DNA from: Spirochaetaceae bacterium
GTDB taxonomy: Bacteria > Spirochaetota > Spirochaetia > B11-G9
NCBI GenBank assembly: GCA_030638735.1
Contig: DAOWEB010000027.1
Location: forward strand, 1 to 34,519
DNA: 34,519 nt
Direction of reading: 5' to 3'
Shown here piece by piece: positions 26,717 to 34,519 of this stretch (positions are counted from its first letter, which is position 1; each line of letters starts with the position of its first letter). Under the pieces are notes generated by a model, which worked only from the letters and a program-made list of their open reading frames with translations, ran no database searches and was not told where the DNA came from. The position numbers and the translations under genes are program-made.

Positions 26717-27608
26717 TAGATCCCTTCCTTACCAGATAAATTTGGGCAACTGCTATAAGAGAGCAAAAGAAAAAGAGGATCACTGCCCAGGCACTGGCAT
26801 AGCCCATATTCGAATACCTAAATCCATAGATATATATACCAAACTCCATAGTATACGAGGAAAACCCAGGACCTCCTCCGGTAAATGCATATAAGAATCC
26901 AAACATCCTTGCAAATACCTCTATAAATGAAAGTACAACCCAAAACTGAATACCAAATACCACCCCTGGAACCGTCACTGAAAAAAAGGAGCGCCACCAG
27001 CCTGCTCCGTCAATCCTTGCCGCATCATAGAGAACAGGGCTGATTCCACTCATGGCTGCCAGAAAATAAATACAACCGAATCCCAGCCTTGACCAAACTA
27101 CAAACATTGATCCGACAGTATGTATGACTGTTTTTGTGCTGCTGATCCACCTCACAGTCAGCATATCCAGTCCTGCAGATCTAAGGATGTTATTCAGCAC
27201 CCCATAATCACGAAAGAAAATATTCAGCAAAACTCCAAGTATTACATAACCCAGAATATTTGGAAGATAAATAATCGACCTAAAAACACTCCATCCCTTC
27301 AATCCATCCCGAAGAATCGCTGCAAGCAATACAGTTATAAACGCACTAATTGGAATATACAGGACAAGGATCAGAATATTTTTTAGTGAATACCAGAATA
27401 TTTCATCATGAATAATTTTCCTGAAGTTTTTAAGACCTACCCATACAGGTTTACCAAAGCCTTTCCACTCAGTAAAGGCATAGTAAAAGTTGGATAATAC
27501 CGGAACTATAATAAAAACAGAAAGCAATACCAATAAAGGAAGTATTAAAACATAAGCATCCCGGGTATCTGCCGACACATATTTATGATTGTGGCTAAAT
27601 CTTTTCAT
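26706..27608 (-). CDS. Carbohydrate ABC transporter permease (MalF-type)
   Basis: YVLILPLLVLLSVFIIVPVLSNFYYAFTEWKGFGKPVWVGLKNF, YDAARIDGAGWWRSFFSVTVPGV (EAA motif). ORF track start is 27683; MKRFSHN (27608) or MVSSTMKRF (27623) is more plausible. Confidence 0.9.
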   Translation of the reverse strand: MKRFSHNHKYVSADTRDAYVLILPLLVLLSVFIIVPVLSNFYYAFTEWKGFGKPVWVGLKNFRKIIHDEIFWYSLKNILILVLYIPISAFITVLLAAILRDGLKGWSVFRSIIYLPNILGYVILGVLLNIFFRDYGVLNNILRSAGLDMLTVRWISSTKTVIHTVGSMFVVWSRLGFGCIYFLAAMSGISPVLYDAARIDGAGWWRSFFSVTVPGVVFGIQFWVVLSFIEVFARMFGFLYAFTGGGPGFSSYTMEFGIYIYGFRYSNMGYASAWAVILFFFCSLIAVAQIYLVRKGSNVS

Positions 27609-27644
27609 TGTTGAACTTACCATATCCTTGCTGTATAAGATAAA

Positions 27645-27676
27645 TGATATGCGAAGCAAAACTGCTTCACATATCA
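27645..27676 (-). terminator. Stem-loop between the binding-protein gene and the malF-type permease gene
   Basis: TGATATG-c-GAAGCA (27645-27658) aaac TGCTTC-a-CATATCA (27663-27676): 13 bp with one mismatch, no T-tract; more likely an mRNA-stabilising or partial-attenuation hairpin. Confidence 0.6.
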
Positions 27677-27698
27677 TAATCAATCAATTTCACCGGCT

Positions 27699-28997
27699 CT
27701 AGCGTGATGATTCCAAAATCGCCTGAACTTTCTTTATATACTCATCAACACTAAGTTCATGGGCATTGAAAATAAGAGAATCATAATCAATAGATTTCTG
27801 CCTAACCTCGGAAGTAATGTACCGCTTCAGGTCGGGTGTACTATTGGTTTTAAGATAACCGAGAATTTCCATAAGCTGAGGATAACCCAAACTACTAAGA
27901 TCAACATTGACATTGGGAACCATAGCACCGGTTTCATTAACAAGGATCTTAGGCCCCTCTCCGGAAGCATATGCTCTTAAATATTCAGCAGCAAGATCAA
28001 TATTTTCTGAATAGGAAAAAATACCATATCCTATACCTGCTAACTGATTCATCTGCCTGTCTTTATACTTTGCACCTGGATGATTGATATTAGGAAAATA
28101 ACCAATATTATCTTTACCCAGTGCATCAGCATAATCCTTCCAATGGGCAATGTCGGAAATCAAACCCAGATAAAGTGCGCCTTTCCCAGCCTTAAACTGG
28201 TCAACAGAATCCATAAAAATAGGCTGTCCTGCACCTCTGGGGTCCAGATACTCTTTAACACTAAGCTCATTAATCATCTCTATAATAGTCACAAACTCAG
28301 GATCACTAAAATTACTAATTCCGGTCCTAAATCCCTCAATACCTTCTTTTCCATAGAAATTCGTCGCAAGACTCCTCCGGAGCCATTCAGAACCATATGA
28401 AGGCGTATTCCCCCAAATAATTGGAGTGATACCGGAACTTTTCAGTTTTGCACATGCACTAAGAAAATCACTCCAATCTGTAGGGGGTTGATCTGCATTC
28501 AAACCAGCTTTTTCAAACAAAGCCTTATTGTAGTACCAACCTAATCCCTGCACTGTTAACGGAACAAGTTTTATACCTCCATTGAAATCATTATCAGTTG
28601 TACAGGAGAGCCAAACATCCTCAGATATTTCATCTCTCCATTCATCAATGTAAGAATCCAGGGACACAAGATAATCTGCAAATACCCACATTTTCGGATC
28701 AACTGCACCCATAGCTACATCAGGTCCTGATCCGGAAGCAACGGCAGCTCTAAGTATATCATAGTATTCATCATGTGGTTGAGCAACGTGTTCGATAATA
28801 ACATTTGGGTGTTCTTTAATAAAAAGATCATCGATAGCTTTCATAGCACTACCCATCTTCTCTTCACCATACTTGTAATCCCACACTACCAGGGTTACAA
28901 CTCCCTCCCCTTCCTTTTCTTTTTCACCTGCTGAGAACACATTTACTGGAATCATTATTACCAGTATAAGGATAATCAGCCCTTTAACTTTGTTCAT
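27699..28997 (-). CDS. Extracellular solute-binding protein (MalE/UgpB type, family 1)
   Basis: Signal peptide MNKVKGLIILILVIMIPVNVFSAG; LFIKEHPNVIIEHVAQPHDEYYDILRAAVASGSGPDVAMG; 432 aa. Confidence 0.93.
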   Translation of the reverse strand: MNKVKGLIILILVIMIPVNVFSAGEKEKEGEGVVTLVVWDYKYGEEKMGSAMKAIDDLFIKEHPNVIIEHVAQPHDEYYDILRAAVASGSGPDVAMGAVDPKMWVFADYLVSLDSYIDEWRDEISEDVWLSCTTDNDFNGGIKLVPLTVQGLGWYYNKALFEKAGLNADQPPTDWSDFLSACAKLKSSGITPIIWGNTPSYGSEWLRRSLATNFYGKEGIEGFRTGISNFSDPEFVTIIEMINELSVKEYLDPRGAGQPIFMDSVDQFKAGKGALYLGLISDIAHWKDYADALGKDNIGYFPNINHPGAKYKDRQMNQLAGIGYGIFSYSENIDLAAEYLRAYASGEGPKILVNETGAMVPNVNVDLSSLGYPQLMEILGYLKTNSTPDLKRYITSEVRQKSIDYDSLIFNAHELSVDEYIKKVQAILESSR

Positions 28998-29145
28998 ATA
29001 GAACCTCCAAAAGGATATTTTTTAACCAGACAACGTCCGGCATTATTACACGTGACTACTTAAACCAGTACAACCCGATTAAACATACTGCAAAACCATC
29101 CATTACAGTTGTTTCCTGTTTTCATCACAAACAAGCACACATTTA

Positions 29146-29203
29146 TTATGTTCATTATGTGCATTTATATTAAGTTTTGTCAATATATTTGTTTGTTTTT
29201 TGG
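29146..29203 (-). promoter_or_regulatory. Promoter/operator region of the 12-gene operon
   Basis: Plus-strand TTTTGTCAATATATTTGTTTGTTTTTT (29175-29201) reads on the minus strand as AAAAAACAAACAAATATATTGACAAAA (TTGACA -35), with CATAAT ~18 nt downstream. Confidence 0.45.
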
Positions 29204-29319
29204 TATTATTTTCTATATTCTTAAGATATAAACATTTGATCTCCTGTATGACTTCTTGAAATAATATTAAAGAGGGAGTAATGTTAGAAAAAGAGATCCC
29301 TGAATATGAAGGATAAAAC

Positions 29320-30102
29320 ATGAGCAAGAAAAGCAATCGTATAAAGGAAATACTAACCTTCCTCCACAATCAGGGTGAAGTCTCTGTCAAAGAGCTTGCA
29401 CAATACCTGTTGACCTCTGAAATGACCATCAGAAGGGATTTGAACTTTTTAGAAGAAGAAAAGATTGTCAGAAGGATCCACGGGGGTGCAGTCTTAAACA
29501 GCTCCTATCTTATTAATACAGATATTCGTTACCTCTTCGGAGAAGAAATCGAGAAAAGTATTGAACAAAAGAACCTGATAGGTCATGCATCATCATTATT
29601 GATAAAAAATGATGAAACTATTGGGTTTGATATCGGTACTACCATTCCCTTTATTGCAAGAAATTTGAACAGAGACATCAGTATAACAGCTGTATGCACT
29701 ACTTTTGAGTGTGCAATAGAGTTATACAACAAGAAGAACATAAACCTCCTTATTACCGGTGGATTTCTGCACCGGGAATCAGATGTATTTCGAAGTGAAG
29801 AAGGTGTGCAAATTTTAAAGAAAACCCGTATGGACAAAGCATTTATATCCGCTGGTGGAATCGATGCTGACCTTGGCTTGACCTGTTACCATGAATTTCA
29901 TATAGAAATAAAAAAATTACTAATGGAATCCAGCAAACAAGTTATACTAATAGCAGATTCGAGTAAATTCGGACATGTCAAACCTTCCTATTTCGCAAAT
30001 CTCTCCGATATCGATACACTGATTACCGATAAAGGCATTCCGGATACTTACAGAAAACTAACAGTAGATCTGGGAATAGAGTTGATTATTGCCGGGGAGT
30101 GA
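29320..30102 (+). CDS. DeoR-family transcriptional regulator
   Basis: NRIKEILTFLHNQGEVSVKELAQYLLTSEMTIRRDLNFLEEEKIVRRIHGGAVL plus a DeoR-type C-terminal sensor (IGFDIGTTI, LLITGGFLHRESDVF, LIADSSKFGHV). Divergent from the 12-gene operon. Confidence 0.95.
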   Translation: MSKKSNRIKEILTFLHNQGEVSVKELAQYLLTSEMTIRRDLNFLEEEKIVRRIHGGAVLNSSYLINTDIRYLFGEEIEKSIEQKNLIGHASSLLIKNDETIGFDIGTTIPFIARNLNRDISITAVCTTFECAIELYNKKNINLLITGGFLHRESDVFRSEEGVQILKKTRMDKAFISAGGIDADLGLTCYHEFHIEIKKLLMESSKQVILIADSSKFGHVKPSYFANLSDIDTLITDKGIPDTYRKLTVDLGIELIIAGE

Positions 30103-30183
30103 TATTCAATTTCTGAATTTATGTTTACTATTGTATACTTATGCAAGAGAGCCCAATCCCACACTCTAAAGACATATACTTTT

Positions 30184-30942
30184 TTACAATCCAAAGAGTT
30201 CTGCCATGTTCTTTCCTAAAACCCATTGTCTGTCTTCCTCTGGAAAATCTTCAAGAATGGCTTTCATCTTCGCTACTTCTGCATGCATCAGAGCAAAGGG
30301 AGTGTCACTCCCAAAACAAACCCTTTTGGCACCTAGAACCTTTATTGCTTTAAGCACGGCAACATCCCTTACCGCACTTGCAATCAGGATCATGTTTGGA
30401 CACTCCTGAGCAAATTCTATTGCTGCATTGCTCAAATCGGCAAATGCAGCACCACCCATATGGACTACAAGGATTCGGAGTTCCGGAAATCTCTTTGCTA
30501 TCTTGGCAGCACGGAATGGATGAGTATGTTCATAGGCATCCCCACCAATATGGAAGGCTAGAATACCCCTTAATTTAACAATCTCTTCAATCACCGGCAG
30601 TGAAAGGTCAGGATCATCTATGTAGAAAGAATTCTGTGCACCATTTAGCTTCACACCAGGAAACCCGTATTCAAGAATAGATCTCCTTACAGCATTTCTT
30701 GCATTTTCAATACCAAGATTAGGATCGGCCCATCCAAACCCCACAATTCTCTCAGGATACTTTTGCTGAGCTTCATATACATACTGGTTAGCCTTATCAA
30801 TTTCCCGAAGGTAGGGGGGTTGTAACCAGACAAGAGCTTTATCGACACCAGCCCTATCCATCCTTTGAATCAACTCATCATGAGTAATACTATTTCCACC
30901 TTCCGGAGTTGGAGAGATGTGACAATCGGCATCTAATATCAT
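30184..30942 (-). CDS. Amidohydrolase-2 (PF04909-like) family protein
   Basis: MILDADCHISP N-terminus (DxDxH), ILAFHIGG, ILVVHMGG, CFGSDTPFALM. ATG at 30942 has AGGAGG upstream. Confidence 0.85.
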   Translation of the reverse strand: MILDADCHISPTPEGGNSITHDELIQRMDRAGVDKALVWLQPPYLREIDKANQYVYEAQQKYPERIVGFGWADPNLGIENARNAVRRSILEYGFPGVKLNGAQNSFYIDDPDLSLPVIEEIVKLRGILAFHIGGDAYEHTHPFRAAKIAKRFPELRILVVHMGGAAFADLSNAAIEFAQECPNMILIASAVRDVAVLKAIKVLGAKRVCFGSDTPFALMHAEVAKMKAILEDFPEEDRQWVLGKNMAELFGL

Positions 30943-31016
30943 CTGAAACCTCCTGCAATATTTCATGCTTTTGTATCTTCTATAAAACTAAAAAACTCAC
31001 AAAATATTTCAATTAT

Positions 31017-33152
31017 CTACAAGTCTTTCGATTCAACCAGGCAGTTTCTGCTGAAACTTCCTTTGATTTCCTGATCGTTTCCCCTTATAATGAATCCCTT
31101 TGCCGGGAGAATATCTCCATCCACTATTTTGTAATTAATTATTCCAAAGTTCACAATAATAGAAGTTCCGTTTGCATAGCTCGTCATCTGCACACTATAG
31201 TCATCACTCAAAACCTTGTGCTCTACAAGTTCAACAGTGGCCGTCTCCCGATGTAAACTCGATATAATTTCATACGTGGTAATAAACAGAGGTTTCATTG
31301 TCGGCCAATGCTCTGTTGTAATAACCCAATAAGAGGGATTCCCCTGAATCAGATCAGCAAGGAAATGATCTACATGATCTTCCCGGCCATACGGCATTCC
31401 GTGCTGCCAGTGGCAAACTACAGCATCATGATAGACTAAAGGGAATAACGGGATCCGAACACCAAAGTCATATGCAATTACCGGATTATAGAAACCTACG
31501 GATTCCCCCGGAAGCCCTTCAAAATAATCACTCTCAAGAACAGCCCAATCGTTACCGAATTCAGCACCAACCACAAGCCCCCTGTCTCTAAGAGATTTTA
31601 ACAAATGCTTACGATTTGCTACATCCTGCTCCCTTGTCATTGGATGATCCAGACTATAACACTCAATAGGAGGATTTGCTGCTATTGTATCGAGATAATG
31701 TGCATTTGGCTCCAATTCTCTTTGAATCAAGTCTAAATTATAATCAGCAAACTCAATGGCTTTGCTTGAACAAGTTATGACAACAGGACCTCCTGCCCAC
31801 ATACCTCCTTCAACAGGACTACCGTCACTGTTTCTCGTAACAACCCTCTCAACCTCTGTTATTAGAGGAGAATTGAGGAAAAAATCCTGATAATTATCAT
31901 CCAGAGCAATCACATATCCAAGTTTCACTGCTTCATCGCAAACTTCCCTAAGACCCTGCAGACCACCAGCTGATTCGTGAGGCGGCCAAATATCAGGATG
32001 CATATTGCAGAATCCATTTCTCTGCCATCCTTCAATTGAAATTAATGCACGATCAACACCCATGTTCCACAGCTCTGAGACAACTTCCTTTGCAGATTCA
32101 AAAGAAGTCAATACATTATTGTATCCATCAAGTACCGGATCATCCCAACTACGAAATTCAGGTTTATTAATCCGGTTGTAAGCAATAAATATCTTTACAT
32201 TCGGTGCGCCAATTAATTTCTCTACATTAGGATTTTCTGATATTTTTTCCTCCAGGGATTTATAGCGACCAACTTCCCTGGCATATTCACGGTATCGCTT
32301 TGCCATATCCACATATGTCCCCTCTAAAATAAGTTCAATGGTGCACTTCCGTGCAAAGCTGAATTCACCATGAGATGATCTCCAAACAGGTGTCAAAGCT
32401 GAAATTCTGGCACCTCTCCCTACCTCACGGGGTTCACCATGAGGACCGGTTTTTTTAATTTCTCCTTTTACAGAATTACAAACAACCTTCAATGAAGCAT
32501 CCTCAAATGTATGAACATTAATGAAAATTCCAGAACTTTTCCCATTTTCACACTTATAAGCTCCATACCAGGGCATACTAATACAATTAGGAGCTCCACC
32601 CCCAAATGGAAGAATCTGAGTAATATCTACAATATTTGCCCAAAGGTTATGCATATACCGCATAAAACCACCCTTCAATGTTGATGGAACAATACATCCA
32701 TAACCCTTTGGCACTACAAGATATCCATCCTCTTTGGCAGAAAGAAGATGGACCAGACAGCTTGGATATAATAACTCGATAAACTTATATCCAGGTGGAA
32801 GTATAAGAGATTCTATCCGGACATCCACCTTTGGAAGATTTTCGTGTACAGTCAGATTAACAAGAAGCTGGATATCGATAGAGCCATTATCACACCGGGC
32901 ATCTTTAAACTGAATAACTGCTGATTCTTCTGCAGAATGAGGTTTTTTTTGAACGTCTACTTTCCCTGGGTTTGTTCCGAGAGCAAAATCCAATATGCGC
33001 CCCTGATATTCAATTTTAATAAGGCCGGAATATTCCTGATACTGTGGTTTTCCCCATTCGAATCCATCTACCGGATCGCTAACCGTAAACTCACCTTTGT
33101 TCCCAATCTCAACTTTGATCCGTGAATTCTCTAATAACACTATCTGCTCCAT
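31017..33152 (-). CDS. Large glycoside-hydrolase-like (beta/alpha)8 protein, possibly DUF5696/GH101-like
   Basis: About 711 aa: N-terminal beta-rich region, then ALISIEGWQRNGFCNMHPDIWPPHESAGGLQGLREVCDEAVKLGYVIALDDNYQDF ... ANAHYLDTIA-like segment ... GLVVGAEFGNDWAV. ATG at 33152 has AGGAGG upstream. Confidence 0.65.
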   Translation of the reverse strand: MEQIVLLENSRIKVEIGNKGEFTVSDPVDGFEWGKPQYQEYSGLIKIEYQGRILDFALGTNPGKVDVQKKPHSAEESAVIQFKDARCDNGSIDIQLLVNLTVHENLPKVDVRIESLILPPGYKFIELLYPSCLVHLLSAKEDGYLVVPKGYGCIVPSTLKGGFMRYMHNLWANIVDITQILPFGGGAPNCISMPWYGAYKCENGKSSGIFINVHTFEDASLKVVCNSVKGEIKKTGPHGEPREVGRGARISALTPVWRSSHGEFSFARKCTIELILEGTYVDMAKRYREYAREVGRYKSLEEKISENPNVEKLIGAPNVKIFIAYNRINKPEFRSWDDPVLDGYNNVLTSFESAKEVVSELWNMGVDRALISIEGWQRNGFCNMHPDIWPPHESAGGLQGLREVCDEAVKLGYVIALDDNYQDFFLNSPLITEVERVVTRNSDGSPVEGGMWAGGPVVITCSSKAIEFADYNLDLIQRELEPNAHYLDTIAANPPIECYSLDHPMTREQDVANRKHLLKSLRDRGLVVGAEFGNDWAVLESDYFEGLPGESVGFYNPVIAYDFGVRIPLFPLVYHDAVVCHWQHGMPYGREDHVDHFLADLIQGNPSYWVITTEHWPTMKPLFITTYEIISSLHRETATVELVEHKVLSDDYSVQMTSYANGTSIIVNFGIINYKIVDGDILPAKGFIIRGNDQEIKGSFSRNCLVESKDL

Positions 33153-33214
33153 ATTTTTGTCTTGCCTCCTACAGTACAAATCCAACAAAATTTCTAACAT
33201 TTTGACCATTACTT

Positions 33215-33268
33215 ACATCATAATCACACATTTTATCATATTTTGTCAATATATTATGTTTGTTTGTT
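33215..33268 (-). promoter_or_regulatory. Promoter/operator region of the hydrolase operon, sharing a motif with the 29175 region
   Basis: TTTTGTCAATATATTATGTTTGTTTGTT (33241-33268): shares TTTTGTCAATATATT and TGTTTGTTTG-type repeats with 29175-29201. TTGACA on the minus strand. Confidence 0.45.
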
Positions 33269-33456
33269 CTATATCATCCTTCAGAAACACAATCATTAGC
33301 AGATTGAAGCTGCAACATATATGCTGATTGATACTAACTTGCAAGCACTCTCTATTACAGAAAAGAAAAATTCTTATAGTGAATTCCATTTTTCCAGGGT
33401 ATTCAAACAATTCACTGGGTTTGCACCACCTGTTTACAGAAAGAATTACACACTGT

Positions 33457-34470
33457 TTACGATAAAAGATTTTGATATGTTTCCATAAGGAGATTTTTCA
33501 TATTACCTCCCATAATTCTGTTTGTATTTAGTTCATTCCTAAGTAATGAAGCTTCCAGTTCGTGAATAAGAGATTTAAGCCCACCAAAATTCCAGACCTG
33601 CAAGCCATATGGAAAATCACTGGCCCATGCAAGATTTTCAATAATTGAAGTTCCTTTATTGGAAAAGTACAACAGATCATTTCTTATATGTGTATCGTGT
33701 TTTGCACTCTCAACAAACATTATATTAGAATGGTTTTTACCAAGAAATAAGCTATCCTGATATACATCCTCAGCATCAATATAGGAAGCACCCCCTCCTC
33801 CCATATGAATTGCCAATAATTTTGAATTTTCAAACTTTTCTGCAAGAAAACGCAATCCCGATACTGAAGTATATTTAGTATCAGCTCCAAATTGAAATGC
33901 AGGGACCGCCTTTTTTTTTATAATATGGGTTACAATCTCAACTACCTGCTCACTATTTATCATAAATCGGTTCTGAGCAGGATTTATTTTTATTATACCA
34001 AATCCAAAATGATCAACACAGATATCTACCATTTCTATTGCCAGATCTTTTCCAAGAGCAGCCGGGTCTGTCCATCCTGCAGGTATAATCCTTTCCATAT
34101 ATTTTATAGAAGAATCATAGATATATTTATTTGCAGCAAAAAGAGATTCAAAATTATGCTGCTCATCTTCTCCAAAATATTGTGTTACCGAAGGATTCTG
34201 CCAGGATAAACAGGATAAAGACATATCGATTTTTGACAAATCCATGCTGAAAACCAGCTCATCCATATCAGCTGGTTTTCCATGGAAGTATAAAAAATCC
34301 TGCTTTACTTTCTTTGCCATAGACTGACTCAGAAGATTGCTATTGCTGATATGAGTATCTGAATCTATAATTAATTTATCATTACTCGAAATTAAATAAT
34401 CAAGTTGACTGGAAATTCTAACTTTTGCCTGTTTTGCACCTTTGCGAGAGACCTTTTTAGTTTTCTCCAC
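33457..34470 (-). CDS. Amidohydrolase-2-family protein, paralogue of 30184-30942 with N-terminal extension
   Basis: LIIDSDTHIS (DxDxH), LAIHMGGGGASYIDAEDVYQ, NLAWASDFPYGLQVW. GTG start at 34470; an in-frame TGA just upstream. Confidence 0.8.
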   Translation of the reverse strand: MEKTKKVSRKGAKQAKVRISSQLDYLISSNDKLIIDSDTHISNSNLLSQSMAKKVKQDFLYFHGKPADMDELVFSMDLSKIDMSLSCLSWQNPSVTQYFGEDEQHNFESLFAANKYIYDSSIKYMERIIPAGWTDPAALGKDLAIEMVDICVDHFGFGIIKINPAQNRFMINSEQVVEIVTHIIKKKAVPAFQFGADTKYTSVSGLRFLAEKFENSKLLAIHMGGGGASYIDAEDVYQDSLFLGKNHSNIMFVESAKHDTHIRNDLLYFSNKGTSIIENLAWASDFPYGLQVWNFGGLKSLIHELEASLLRNELNTNRIMGGNMKNLLMETYQNLLS

Positions 34471-34519
34471 TTGGGATCACGAATCCTTTCCGCCAGTAGC
34501 AGAAACTGCCTATTTCTCC

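Noticed and set aside
27609-27683. Start at 27683 for the MalF-type permease
   Set aside because: This extension runs through a stem-loop and overlaps the intercistronic region; starts at 27623/27608 fit better.
29103-29369. 88-aa minus-strand ORF across the DeoR start and the upstream promoter region
   Set aside because: Covers the regulatory gap and the DeoR N-terminus; Asn/Lys/Ile-rich, no RBS or family.
33378-33416. AGTGAATT...AATTCACT inverted repeat between the two hydrolase transcripts
   Set aside because: Only 8-bp arms with a 23-nt loop in an AT-rich gap; not distinguishable from chance.
1-34519. Prophage, transposon, toxin-antitoxin or defence system
   Set aside because: No integrase, transposase, phage structural or defence-family gene was recognised; all major ORFs are metabolic, transport or regulatory.

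Overview
The window is about 34.5 kb of AT-rich bacterial DNA with no rRNA, tRNA, CRISPR array or transposase that I can support. The solute-binding-protein leader sequences and gene style suggest a spirochaete-like host, which is a low-confidence inference. The left arm (1-5440, + strand) is a tungstate/molybdate and Mo/W-cofactor cluster: tupA (partial), tupB, tupC, moeA, an unusually short moaA, moaC, a MOSC-domain gene and mogA/moaB. Next come a secreted protein, an ArgP/LysG-like LysR regulator next to argG, an arsC-like arsenate reductase, and a minus-strand membrane thioredoxin + MFS pair. The right two thirds is a large sugar-catabolism block, nearly all on the minus strand. It holds a 5-gene RbsABC-type operon (17117->11260), a 12-gene operon (28997->17368; MalEFG-type transporter without an ATPase, ADP-ribosylglycohydrolase-like protein, PPC/DUF296, cupin, ALDH, FGGY kinase, class II aldolase, HAD, DHDPS-family, 2-hydroxyacid dehydrogenase), a divergent DeoR regulator, a large glycoside-hydrolase-like protein and two paralogous amidohydrolase-2 proteins. 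The most interesting signals outside coding sequence are: a branched structured element upstream of lysR; a GA-rich imperfect palindrome between tupC and moeA; an A9 tract inside a 17-bp promoter spacer followed by an 11-bp palindrome; a promoter/operator motif shared by the two DeoR-proximal operons; stem-loops after both binding-protein genes; and a perfect TTGAT-N4-ATCAA box upstream of the MFS gene. I could not run any searches, so family calls come from motif recognition.
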